Assembly (NCBI GenBank): GCA_012270965.1
Contig: JAAXHJ010000067.1
Coordinates: forward strand, 1 to 64,000
DNA length: 64,000 nt
DNA from: Candidatus Palauibacter poriticola
GTDB taxonomy: Bacteria; Gemmatimonadota; Gemmatimonadetes; Palauibacterales; Palauibacteraceae
Reading direction: 5' to 3'
Positions 9,646 through 18,673 of this stretch are shown piece by piece; the first letter of the stretch is position 1, and every line of letters starts with the position of its first letter. The notes beneath the pieces were generated by a model. That model did no database searches, was not told where the DNA came from, and was given only the letters and a program-made list of their open reading frames with translations. The position numbers and the translations under genes are program-made.

Positions 9646-11265
9646 ATGTCACGGACACACTCCATCATGAAGAAGCTTGGCGCCGCTCGAACGCGCGCGT
9701 TCGCCGGACCGGCATGGTCCCTCACCCTGACCTTCGCGCTCGCCGCCGCCGGTACTCCGCTCGGGGCGCAGACCTTCCAAGTCGAGGAAACCACGATCGC
9801 GCAGGTCCACGCCGCTTTCCAGTCGGGCGACCTCACCTGCGAGGGTCTGGTCGAGAGCTACTTGGCCCGCATCGATGCCTACGACAAACAGGGACCGCGG
9901 TTCAACGCGATCGCCGTCGTCAACCCGCGAGCCCTCGAAGAGGCCCGAACCCTCGACGCCGCCTTCGCGTCCGGCGGCCTCACGGGACCGCTGCACTGCA
10001 TCCCGGTCCTCCTCAAGGACCAAGTCGAGACTCGCGACATGCCGACGACCTACGGGTCGGCGCTCTTCGAGGGCTACGTGTCGGAGCGCGACGGGACCAT
10101 CGTCACGCGAATGAGGGAGGCGGGCGCTCTCATCATCGCCAAGACGAACATGGGGGAGTTCGCCTCGCGCTACGTCGGGTCGGGGTTCGGGATCATCCGC
10201 AACGCCTACGACCCGCGGCGGAACCCGAGCGGCTCCTCCGGCGGCACCGGATCCGGCGTGGCGGCGAACCTCGGTCTGATCGGCATCGGCGAGGACACGG
10301 GCGGTTCCATCCGCGGACCGGCGGCCGTGGCCTCGCTCGTCGGCCTACGTCCCACGCTTCCGCTGGTGAGCCGTTTCGGGATGATGCCGGCCAACCCCAC
10401 CACCGACACGATGGGTCCGATGACCCGCACCGTGATGGACGCGGCCATCCTCCTCGACGTCATCTCCGGCTACGACCCCAACGACCCGGTGACGGCGTAC
10501 TCCGTGGGACAGGTTCCGGACTCCTACGCGGCCGGACTCGAAGCGGGGGCGCTGGCGGGCGCCCGGATCGGCGTCATCCGCGAGCCGATGGATCGTTCGG
10601 TGGACACGACGTCGGAGGGATTCCGCCAGGTACGCGCCCAAATGGAGGCGGCGATCCGCGCGCTCCGCGACCTGGGGGCCGAGGTATTCGACGTCGCCAT
10701 CCCCGGAATCGAGCAGGTAAGCGCCGTCTTCCGCGCCAACTCCTACGAGACCGAGGAGGTGACCGACGCCTACCTCGCCGAACTCCGCGACCCGCCGTAC
10801 CGCTCGCTCGCTTCGATCCTCCTCTCCGGCCGGGTCAACCCGTGGCGGGCCGCCGGCATGGCCGATCTCCTGGGAAAGACGACCCGCGACTTGGGCTATC
10901 TCGAGTACCTGCTCGCGCGTGACCACGTCCGTGAGGATGTCATCGCGACAATGGCCGAACACGACCTCGACGCCTTCGTCTACGCCACCTTCGATCACCC
11001 GCCGGCCCCCATCGCGGACGATGTGGAGACGAACTCCGCCCCGGACGACCGCTACGCCCTCGGCGACAACCGCTCGCTGAGCCCGCTGACGGGCTTTCCG
11101 GCGCTGACGGTGCCCGCGGGATTCACGGACGACGGCCTCCCGGTGGGACTGGAGTTTTTGGGCCGCCCGTTCACGGAAGCGATGCTCCTCGGCTTCGGCT
11201 ACGCCTACGAGCAGGCGACGAACCACCGCCGCCCCCCTCCCGCGGCCCCGCCCCTCGGTGGTTGA
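9646..11265 (+). CDS. Secreted amidase (amidase signature family), full length
   Basis: KTNMGEFA...NPSGSSGGTGSGVAANLGLIGIGEDTGGSIRGPAA amidase signature; signal peptide. Confidence 0.9.
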   Translation: MSRTHSIMKKLGAARTRAFAGPAWSLTLTFALAAAGTPLGAQTFQVEETTIAQVHAAFQSGDLTCEGLVESYLARIDAYDKQGPRFNAIAVVNPRALEEARTLDAAFASGGLTGPLHCIPVLLKDQVETRDMPTTYGSALFEGYVSERDGTIVTRMREAGALIIAKTNMGEFASRYVGSGFGIIRNAYDPRRNPSGSSGGTGSGVAANLGLIGIGEDTGGSIRGPAAVASLVGLRPTLPLVSRFGMMPANPTTDTMGPMTRTVMDAAILLDVISGYDPNDPVTAYSVGQVPDSYAAGLEAGALAGARIGVIREPMDRSVDTTSEGFRQVRAQMEAAIRALRDLGAEVFDVAIPGIEQVSAVFRANSYETEEVTDAYLAELRDPPYRSLASILLSGRVNPWRAAGMADLLGKTTRDLGYLEYLLARDHVREDVIATMAEHDLDAFVYATFDHPPAPIADDVETNSAPDDRYALGDNRSLSPLTGFPALTVPAGFTDDGLPVGLEFLGRPFTEAMLLGFGYAYEQATNHRRPPPAAPPLGG

Positions 11266-11640
11266 CCGGGCGCGGGCGAGTCGAGAGGGCAAGTCTCTCG
11301 GACAGTGGTTGCGTGAAGCTACCGATGAGAGGATGGCCGCCACCCGTCCACGCAAGTTCACCTTGAGGAACTTAGCGAGTTCGACGCGGCGTGCGATGCG
11401 CGGCGGTCCGCCGTCCCTGCACCCGACTGGCCCGAGGTGAAAGCGAGTGATTTCTGAGTCCAGACTCTCCGGGATCGAGACCACGTGATCTTCGTAGACG
11501 CGACCGTCTTCACGTATCACGTCGGTCGCCAGCGTCCGCTACGTCGGGACGCGCGAGTTCACCGCTCCATCGTTGGCGCGCCATGACCATCTCGTCACTT
11601 CTGCGGAAGTAGTTCCAGGAACTGCTCAACTTCCCCGGGG
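11266..11640 (+). pseudogene. Decayed antitoxin/PIN toxin pair homologous to 14528-15201
   Basis: Remnants GKSLGQWLREATDERMAATRPRKFT (compare KKSLGQWLREAADEKLEAARPRLFT) and IFVDATVFTYHVG...HLVTSAEV (compare IFVDANVFMYFIG...RLVTSAEV), with frame breaks. Confidence 0.72.
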
Positions 11641-11839
11641 TCGCATGCGCGCGGGCTCCGTCTGACCGGCGGGCCGGAAAACGATGGGCGCCTGCGGTGC
11701 CAAAAAGATCGCACTCGCGGGCCGCGCGGTCACGGCCCCCGCGCCTCTCGAGCGAATCGCAACCGGCGGGGGGGGTTGGGTGCGGGCCGGCGTGACGGGC
11801 AGCCGTGCCAGTGTGTGGACCGGTCGGGGCTCAACCCTC

Positions 11840-12005
11840 CCCGTAGAACCGGGCGACGGCCCCGCGTCCGGGCAAGCTCGGCGCGGGGCGGGCGGGCATC
11901 GGGCGCTCTACCACCGTCCCGCGACCTGCACGGCCGACACGTTCGCGCCGGAGGCCACGAGGTTTCGGGCCATGCCGACCCGTGCGGAGTGTCCGAGAAT
12001 CCGTC
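11840..12005 (-). pseudogene. Tyrosine recombinase (integrase) C-terminal relic
   Basis: Minus-strand reading LGHSARVGMARNLVASGANVSAVQVAGRW* then, in another frame, GRGAVARFYGEG*: resembles the GHS-RVG...AGRWKS...RGAVARYY tail of tyrosine recombinases. Confidence 0.65.
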
Positions 12006-12140
12006 GCCGGGCTAAACGGATCGGCGGTCACGGGGAAAAGGGGGGTTGCGGAACCGGAGATGCGCGGAGCATTGTTGTCTCCGGAAGGGGTGGAAGACCG
12101 GCGGTGGATGCAAACCCGAACCGGGAAGGCGGTCGAACGA

Positions 12141-13193
12141 ATGCGGACTCGCACGGTTGGAATAGCTGTGCTGGTGTTGTGCGGCGTGTTGCTCGCGGCG
12201 TGTGCGGAACGGCTCGCCGTCGCGCCGGAGCCGGAGGTGAGTGCGCGGGCCGGATGGCTGGGTGACAACTTTGAGGCCATGCATCCGCCGACGTATATCG
12301 AACGCGAGCAGTTGCTCGCTCGGCTGGACGCTCCGGGCGGCGAGGAGTGGGCGGTGTCGCAGGGCTTCCGCAGGGAGTGGTTGCCGAAGTGGCGGCGGTG
12401 GCTCTCCTGGCACCTGACTTCGGAGATTCTCCCGCCGAACCGGGCGGATCCGGAGGTTCGGGCTCGATTGCTGGCCCGGCTGAACGCTCCGGGCGGTGAG
12501 GAGTGGGCGGTATCGGATGGCCTCCCCGCCGATCAAGTTGAAATGTATCGGCGGTATCTGTCCGCGCCGGAGCCGCCCCCCCTCAAGCCTCTCCCAATGG
12601 AACCGGCCGAAGCGGAGGCGGTGTTCGGAAGGCCTCCGTGGAGCGAGCCTCCGCCTGCGGATCGTTGCGAGCCCGGGCTCGTTGTGTGGCGTATCGAACC
12701 GGCACTTGATCACGTCCTCGAAACGCAGGGGAGCAAAACGGCCTTTTGGCTTAGAGCCAACGCATGGCAACAACCGACGACCCGTATGGATCAACGGGTG
12801 ATGTTGGGAATGGACATCATCGCCTTGGATATCGACACTAAAGACCTATTCTGTACGCGGGCCGTGGCTGGAGCGGCCGTGAACCAGAAGTGGCCCCGAC
12901 CAGAGGAGGACGAAACTCGCTGTGGTAGTGTAAATAGTGGGCATTGGGGGTGGACCGACACCGATTCGTGGTACGGAGAACTTGGAGGCCGGCGTTGTGT
13001 TGACCTTCCCGGCCTCCCGGTCGGCCCGGGAGGGTGTCCTCCCGGCGGCGATTGCGGCGACGGAACGGAGAACGTCGGCTCGAACGATGATGATGAGGGC
13101 TTTGACGACGATGACGACGAAGAGGAGGAGGAATGTTGGACGGTCATAACCAAACCCGATGGAACAACGGAGCTTACTCGGTGCGATGGGTAA
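12141..13193 (+). CDS. Uncharacterised lipoprotein A1 with two PGGEEWAV repeats, an acidic tract and a C-terminal CWT-x13-C hairpin
   Basis: Lipobox-like VLLAAC; ARLDAPGGEEWAVSQGFRREWLPKWRRWLS and ARLNAPGGEEWAVSDGLPADQVEMYRRYLS; NDDDEGFDDDDDEEEEECWTVITKPDGTTELTRCDG. Confidence 0.75.
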   Translation: MRTRTVGIAVLVLCGVLLAACAERLAVAPEPEVSARAGWLGDNFEAMHPPTYIEREQLLARLDAPGGEEWAVSQGFRREWLPKWRRWLSWHLTSEILPPNRADPEVRARLLARLNAPGGEEWAVSDGLPADQVEMYRRYLSAPEPPPLKPLPMEPAEAEAVFGRPPWSEPPPADRCEPGLVVWRIEPALDHVLETQGSKTAFWLRANAWQQPTTRMDQRVMLGMDIIALDIDTKDLFCTRAVAGAAVNQKWPRPEEDETRCGSVNSGHWGWTDTDSWYGELGGRRCVDLPGLPVGPGGCPPGGDCGDGTENVGSNDDDEGFDDDDDEEEEECWTVITKPDGTTELTRCDG

Positions 13194-13209
13194 GACAAGG
13201 GGGGGCATA

Positions 13210-13635
13210 ATGTCACAGAAGAGCATCGCATCTGTTCTGGGAGTGTCGGTATTCGCCGGGATCGCGACGGGTTGCATGGACGGCACCGGATTGCTTGTTT
13301 CCGATGGTCGGGGCGCGCACGAGGCTCGCGCGCCCGCTTCAAGTCAAGCGGTGGAGATCCTGCCGAATCATTACGTTGTCCATAAGCACGAAATGGGGCG
13401 AGTGGGTGATGCTCAATACATGTTGGGTACTGGTCCCTACCCTCGTGTGGGCGGGGCGATGCTCAACGGCCCGGACCCGGACTGTGCGATATCGTACGAC
13501 GACTTGGCCGACGAGGAAAAGCTGAAGGCCTACAACGCATGCGTGACGGACTTGCACAACAGCCCGGATTGCGCGGTGGTGGTGCAGGAGAACATCAAAG
13601 CGGCCCGCATGCACCATGCGCACTGTCTAGCCTAG
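13210..13635 (+). CDS. Uncharacterised small lipoprotein B1, four conserved cysteines
   Basis: Starts 16 nt after A1; signal/lipobox GIATGC; C-x18-C-x9-C-x17-C; C-terminus IKAARMHHAHCLA. Confidence 0.75.
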   Translation: MSQKSIASVLGVSVFAGIATGCMDGTGLLVSDGRGAHEARAPASSQAVEILPNHYVVHKHEMGRVGDAQYMLGTGPYPRVGGAMLNGPDPDCAISYDDLADEEKLKAYNACVTDLHNSPDCAVVVQENIKAARMHHAHCLA

Positions 13636-13640
13636 CCTAG

Positions 13641-13663
13641 CCGCCGGGGCCTATCCCCGGCGG
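13641..13663. terminator. Terminator-like hairpin after B1
   Basis: Perfect 9-bp stem CCGCCGGGG-CCTAT-CCCCGGCGG, 5 nt after the B1 stop; no T-tract on the plus strand. Confidence 0.45.
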
Positions 13664-13695
13664 TAGTAGTCGGCGACGGCCCCGCGTCCGGGGTG
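13641..13695 (-). pseudogene. Second tyrosine recombinase C-terminal relic
   Basis: Minus-strand reading GRGAVADYYRRG*; shares the exact 21 bp GGCGACGGCCCCGCGTCCGGG with 11852-11872. Confidence 0.5.
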
Positions 13696-13875
13696 CGGCC
13701 GGGGCGGTGGGGATCGTGTGGCTCACGCGGGCGATCCTGCGGTGGAGCCCCCGGAAGGTCCGGTCGACCCCCGGCGCGGCGGGGAGGCCGTCGAGGAGGT
13801 CGGCGGGAGCCTACGCCCGGGAGCGCTCCCAAACCCCGGCGTAGGCCCGACGGGTGAATGGCGCGGGCGAATCGG

Positions 13876-14464
13876 GGCCGATGCATTCGACGTCGCGATC
13901 CCCGGGATCGAGCATGTCGGCACCGTCTTCGGCGCCAACTCCTACGAGACCCACGAGGTCACCGACGCCTACCTCGCCGAACTCCGCGACCCGCCGTACC
14001 GCTCGCTCGCTTCGATCCTCCTCTCCGGCCGGGTCAACCCGTGGCGGGCCGCCGGCATGGCCGATCTCCTGGGAAAGACGACCCGCGACTTGGGCTATCT
14101 CGAGTACCTGCTCGCGCGTGACCAGGTCCGTGCGGACGTCATCGCGACGATGGCCGAACACGATCTCGACGCCTTCGTCTACGCCACCTTCGATCACCCG
14201 CCGGCCCCCATCGCGGACGATGTGGAGACGAACCCCGCCCCGAACGACCGCTACGCCCTCGGCGACAACCGCTCGCTGAGCCCGCTGACGGGCTTTTCGG
14301 CGCTGACGGTGCCCGCGGGATTCACGGACGACGGCCTCCCGGTGGGACTGGAGTTTTTGGGCCGCCCGTTCACGGAAGCGATGCTCCTCGGCTTCGGCTA
14401 CGCCTACGAGCAGGCGACGAACCACCGCCGCCCGCCGTCCACCGCGCCGCCGCTCGGTGGTTGA
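13876..14464 (+). pseudogene. Truncated duplicate of the amidase 3' end
   Basis: FDVAIPGIEHVGTVFGANSYETHEVTDAYLAELRDPPYRSLASILLSGRVNPWRAAGMADLLGKTTRDLGYLEYLL... matches 10686-11265 at a constant offset of 3199 bp; lacks the catalytic amidase signature. Confidence 0.88.
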
Positions 14465-14488
14465 CCGGATCGACATGCATCATCATTT

Positions 14489-14513
14489 TGTGCATGTGTC
14501 ATAATATTGCACA
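14489..14513. promoter_or_regulatory. Probable autoregulatory operator/promoter of the toxin-antitoxin operon
   Basis: TGTGCA-N13-TGCACA inverted repeat around a CATAAT -10-like element, upstream of the antitoxin ATG at 14528. Confidence 0.5.
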
Positions 14514-14527
14514 CTGCAAGAGGGGTC

Positions 14528-14797
14528 ATGTCGAGGATTCACTTCGTCGTCAAGGAAAGCGCCAAGGTCCGCTACCAGGCCCAGGCGGAGCGTGAGAAGA
14601 AGTCGCTCGGGCAGTGGCTGCGCGAAGCCGCCGACGAGAAACTTGAGGCCGCGCGTCCACGCCTGTTCACCGTCGAGGAACTCAAGGCGTTCGCCGCCAA
14701 GTGCGACGCGCGCCATCCCCCTGGCGCCAAGGAACCGGACTGGCCCGAGATCAAGAAGATGCTCGTGGAGACCCGGTTTCCGGATCCCGGCGTATGA
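14528..14797 (+). CDS. Putative antitoxin of a PIN toxin-antitoxin pair
   Basis: MSRIHFVVKESAKVRYQAQAEREKKSLGQWLREAADEKLEAARPRLFTVEELKAF...; ATGA overlap with the downstream PIN ORF. Confidence 0.78.
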   Translation: MSRIHFVVKESAKVRYQAQAEREKKSLGQWLREAADEKLEAARPRLFTVEELKAFAAKCDARHPPGAKEPDWPEIKKMLVETRFPDPGV

Positions 14798-15201
14798 TCT
14801 TCGTCGACGCCAACGTCTTCATGTATTTCATCGGTGGCGACCACACCCTAAGAAGAACGGAGGCCCGGGCGTTCTTCTATCAATCGCAGCAACGAGATCG
14901 ACGCCTCGTGACCTCGGCGGAAGTCCTGCAGGAACTCCTCCATACCTACGTTCGCAGAGGTGATCGGGCCTCCATTGAGGTAGCCTTCGAACTTGTGGAG
15001 ACCACCGTGGCGGAAGTTTGGCCCGTCGAGAGAGAAGATGTCGAGCGCGCCCGGTATCTCTCTACGCCCCACCCGGAACTGCAGGCCCGCGATCTTGTCC
15101 ACCTTGCCTGCTGCATCCGGCGGCAGCCCGACGACCTGATGACCTTCGACCGGGCGCTGGCCGCCGCCTGGCGCTCCCGATCTTCGCGCGGAAACCCTTA
15201 G
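14794..15201 (+). CDS. PIN-domain toxin (VapC family)
   Basis: MIFVDANVFMYFIGGDH...SAEVLQELLHTY...ARDLVHLACCIRRQPDDLMTFDRAL: PIN acidic residues and layout. Confidence 0.85.
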   Translation: MIFVDANVFMYFIGGDHTLRRTEARAFFYQSQQRDRRLVTSAEVLQELLHTYVRRGDRASIEVAFELVETTVAEVWPVEREDVERARYLSTPHPELQARDLVHLACCIRRQPDDLMTFDRALAAAWRSRSSRGNP

Positions 15202-15338
15202 CCCGTGCCCGCCGAGTTCGGCGCGTCCACCATCCCTCCGGCACCTCCGAGCCCTGTCTGGCCCGTGCCTGCGGGGATAGCGTATCCGGCGAGGTCTCCG
15301 CACAAACCGGTCGGCGAGCCAAGAAGGAGAGCAGCGAG

Positions 15339-18300
15339 ATGAGGGATTCATCCGGGCAACACCCGTCGTGCGCGCAACTGGTGCTCGTTTGGGGCGTCTT
15401 GATGGCGGTTCCCGGCCTCCTTCCTTCGGAGATGGCCGAGGTTCGGGCCCAGGAGGTCGATCCGTCGCTCGTGGCGGAGGTCGTGGCCGGCCTCCCGTTG
15501 CGCGAGATCGGCCCCGCGGTCATGGGTGGCAGGATCGCGGACGTTGCCGTGCATCCGCACCGAAGCAGCACCTGGTACATCGGGGTCGGCTCGGGCGGGG
15601 TGTGGAAGACGACGAACGCGGGCGTGACGTGGGATCCCATCTTCGAGGACCAGCCCGTGTACTCGATCGGCGACCTCGCGATCGATCCCAACCACCCGGA
15701 CGTGGTTTGGGTGGGAACGGGGGAGAACGTGAGCGGGCGCCACGTCGGCTGGGGGGACGGCATCTACCGCAGCCGGAACGGCGGGGAGACGTGGGAGAAC
15801 GTCGGCCTCCGGGATTCGCAGCACATCGGGAAGATCCTCATCGATCCTCGCGACAGCGACGTCATCTTGGTGGCCGCCGAGGGGTCGCTCTGGGCCGCGG
15901 GCGGCGACCGGGGCGTGTACAAGTCCACCGACAGCGGCGAATCATGGCGGCTGGTGCTCGAGATCGATGAGAACACCGGCGTCACCGACATCGAGTTTGC
16001 GCCCGGCAACCCGGACATGGTCTACGCGGCGGCGTACGAGCGTCGCCGCAAGATCTGGGGGCACCTCGCCGGCGGACCCAACTCCGGCATCTACAAGTCG
16101 ACCGACGGCGGCGAGAATTGGCGCCGGATCACGGCCGGACTCCCGAGCGGAGACGTGGGAAAGATCGGTCTCGCCGTCACGCCCGCGAACCCCGAGGTCG
16201 TGTACGCGACCATGGAGGCGAACGACGAGGAGCGCGGTTTCTACCGGTCCCTCGACCAAGGGGAGAGTTGGGAGCGGCGGAACTCTTACATCTCCGGCGG
16301 CACGGGCCCGCACTACTACCAGGAGATCGAGGCCTCGCCGCACGACGCGGACGTCGTGTACCAGATGGACGTCTTTATTCAGGTCACGCGGGATGGCGGC
16401 GCGACCTTCGGCAACCTCGAGACGGGGCGCGAGAAGCACAGCGACAACCACGCGCTGTGGATCGACCCGGAGGACGCGCGGCACCTGATCGTCGGCACGG
16501 ACGCCGGGCTGTACGAGAGCTTCGATGACGGGCGCACGTTCCGGCACTTCCCGAACCTGCCGATCTCGCAGTTCTACAAGCTGACGCTCGACAACGCGGA
16601 GCCGTTCTACCACGTGCTCGGCGGTGCGCAGGACCTCGGCACCCTGTGGGGCCCCGCGCGCACCACGAACATCGAGGGCGTGCGGAACCGCGACTGGTAC
16701 GTGCCCATGGGAGCGGACGGGTATGCGGTCCAGATCGACCCGCGGGATCCCGACATCCTCTACCTGCAGACGCAGCAGGGGAACCTCTACCGCTACGACC
16801 GGGAGAGCGAGGAAGCGCTCGACATCCAGGCGCAGCCCGAGCCCGGCGACCCGCCCGAACGCTGGAACTGGGACGCGCCGGTCCTCATCAGCCCCCACGA
16901 CCCCGACCGCATCTACCACGGCTCGCAGCGCCTGTGGGCGAGCGACGACCGCGGCAACTCGTGGACGGCGATAAGCGACGACCTGACGACGAACGTGAAC
17001 CGCTACGAGCTGGAGTTCATGGGCCGCGTATGGAGCGTTGACGATCTCATCGACAATGGTGCCATGTCCAAGTACGCGACCCTCACCGGCATCTCCGAGT
17101 CGCCGGTGACGGCGGGCGTGATCTACACGGGGAGCGATGACGGACTCATCCACGCGACGGAGGACGGTGGGGCGAACTGGCGGCTCGCGGGCGCTCTCCC
17201 CGGCGTGCCCGAACGGGCGTTCATCAACGACGTGGAGGCGTCGCAGTTCGACGCGACGACGGTTTTCGCCGTGGCGGACAACCACAAGGAGGGCGACTTC
17301 CGCCCGCTCGTGTTCGAAAGCAACGACGGGGGCCGCACGTGGCGGTCGATCGCGGGAGACCTGCCCGATGGGACGATTCTGTGGGCGATCGAGCAGGACC
17401 ACCTGAATCCGAGCCTTCTGTTTCTGGGGGCGGAGTTCGGGATGTACGCGAGCGTGAACGGCGGCGTGAACTGGCACATGCTGCCCGGTCCCACCATCCC
17501 GCACCGGGATCTGGAGATCCAGCGTCGCGACAGCGACGTGGTCGGCGCGACCTTCGGCCGCGGCTTCTACGTGCTGGATGATTACACCCCGTTGCGCGAA
17601 CTGGCCGGCGGCGCGATCACGGCGGCGGCCGCCGCGGAGGGAGGGGGGCTGTTCCCGATTCGCGATGCGTGGTGGTACATCCCCTCGGTTCCCATGCAGG
17701 CCCGCGGCAAGCCGACGCTGGGGTCGGACGACTACACGGCGCCGAACCCGGCCTTCGGGGCCGCGCTGACGTACTACCTGCCGGAGACGCTGACGACGGC
17801 CGCGGAGCTGCGGCGCGCCGCCGAGGCGGAGGTGCGAGCGGCCGGGGGAGATGTGCCGTTCCCCGGCTACGACATCCTGAACGAGGAGTCGACGGAGAGC
17901 GGACCCCGGGCGTTGATTGCGGTCGCCGACGCGGACGGGCGGACCGTGCGCTGGATCGCCGGTCCCGCCGGCAAGGGGCTGCACCGCGTGAGCTGGGATC
18001 TGCGGGCCCCGCCGCCCGATCCGGTCGACCTCACGGTCCCGGGCTTCACGCCGCCGTGGGTGGGACCGCCCCAAGGGCCCCTCGCCGCTCCCGGGGACTA
18101 CTCCGCGCAGCTCGTCGTCGTCGCGGCGGACGGCGCGCGGGAGGTCGGGATGCCCCAAACCTTCACCGTCAAGGCGGTGCCCACGGCCGAGGCGGGCACG
18201 GACTTCGGGATCGTGGTCGCCTTCCAGACCGAGGCCTCGGAACTGAGACGCCGCATCGCCTCGGCGGGCGAGGAGGTGGGCCGCGCCCGCGATCGGTTGC

Positions 18301-18671
18301 GCCACATGCGGGGTGCGCTCTTGGAGGCGCCGAACGCCCCGCTGGAACTGTTCGGGGGTCTCGATGCGCTCGGCGCGAGCCTCCAGGACTTCTCGATCCG
18401 TCTCTTCGGCGACCCCGCCCGGCAGCGCCTCAACGAGTCCACCGCACCCTCGATCTCGAACCGCGTGGGACGGGTGATCGGCGGCCATTGGGACACCCGC
18501 CAGCTGCCGACGGCGACACATCGCCGCAACCTGGAGATCGCCGAGATGGATTTTGGCGCGTGGCTGTTGGATTTCCGAAACTTTATGGACGGTGCCTTCG
18601 CCGGCGCCGAAAACGCGCTGGAAGCAGCCGGAGCCCCGTGGACCCCCGGCCGCCGCCTCCCCGGCGACTAA
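15339..18671 (+). CDS. Secreted BNR/VPS10 (sortilin)-like beta-propeller protein
   Basis: Repeated GVWKTTNAGVTWDPI, GIYRSRNGGETWENV, GVYKSTDSGESWRLV, GIYKSTDGGENWRRI; signal peptide. Confidence 0.9.
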   Translation: MRDSSGQHPSCAQLVLVWGVLMAVPGLLPSEMAEVRAQEVDPSLVAEVVAGLPLREIGPAVMGGRIADVAVHPHRSSTWYIGVGSGGVWKTTNAGVTWDPIFEDQPVYSIGDLAIDPNHPDVVWVGTGENVSGRHVGWGDGIYRSRNGGETWENVGLRDSQHIGKILIDPRDSDVILVAAEGSLWAAGGDRGVYKSTDSGESWRLVLEIDENTGVTDIEFAPGNPDMVYAAAYERRRKIWGHLAGGPNSGIYKSTDGGENWRRITAGLPSGDVGKIGLAVTPANPEVVYATMEANDEERGFYRSLDQGESWERRNSYISGGTGPHYYQEIEASPHDADVVYQMDVFIQVTRDGGATFGNLETGREKHSDNHALWIDPEDARHLIVGTDAGLYESFDDGRTFRHFPNLPISQFYKLTLDNAEPFYHVLGGAQDLGTLWGPARTTNIEGVRNRDWYVPMGADGYAVQIDPRDPDILYLQTQQGNLYRYDRESEEALDIQAQPEPGDPPERWNWDAPVLISPHDPDRIYHGSQRLWASDDRGNSWTAISDDLTTNVNRYELEFMGRVWSVDDLIDNGAMSKYATLTGISESPVTAGVIYTGSDDGLIHATEDGGANWRLAGALPGVPERAFINDVEASQFDATTVFAVADNHKEGDFRPLVFESNDGGRTWRSIAGDLPDGTILWAIEQDHLNPSLLFLGAEFGMYASVNGGVNWHMLPGPTIPHRDLEIQRRDSDVVGATFGRGFYVLDDYTPLRELAGGAITAAAAAEGGGLFPIRDAWWYIPSVPMQARGKPTLGSDDYTAPNPAFGAALTYYLPETLTTAAELRRAAEAEVRAAGGDVPFPGYDILNEESTESGPRALIAVADADGRTVRWIAGPAGKGLHRVSWDLRAPPPDPVDLTVPGFTPPWVGPPQGPLAAPGDYSAQLVVVAADGAREVGMPQTFTVKAVPTAEAGTDFGIVVAFQTEASELRRRIASAGEEVGRARDRLRHMRGALLEAPNAPLELFGGLDALGASLQDFSIRLFGDPARQRLNESTAPSISNRVGRVIGGHWDTRQLPTATHRRNLEIAEMDFGAWLLDFRNFMDGAFAGAENALEAAGAPWTPGRRLPGD

Positions 18672-18673
18672 CG

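Noticed and set aside
12012-13342. Minus-strand ORFs opposite the A1-B1 cassette
   Set aside because: The plus strand has lipoprotein signals, coupled starts and paralogous sequences; the minus ORFs show none of these, apart from the short recombinase relic outside the cassette.
13210-13635. B1 as a RiPP precursor
   Set aside because: It has a lipoprotein signal and conserved spaced cysteines, and no modifying enzymes are nearby; disulfide or metal binding is simpler.
15942-18521. 859-aa minus-strand ORF
   Set aside because: Shadow ORF opposite the BNR-repeat protein.
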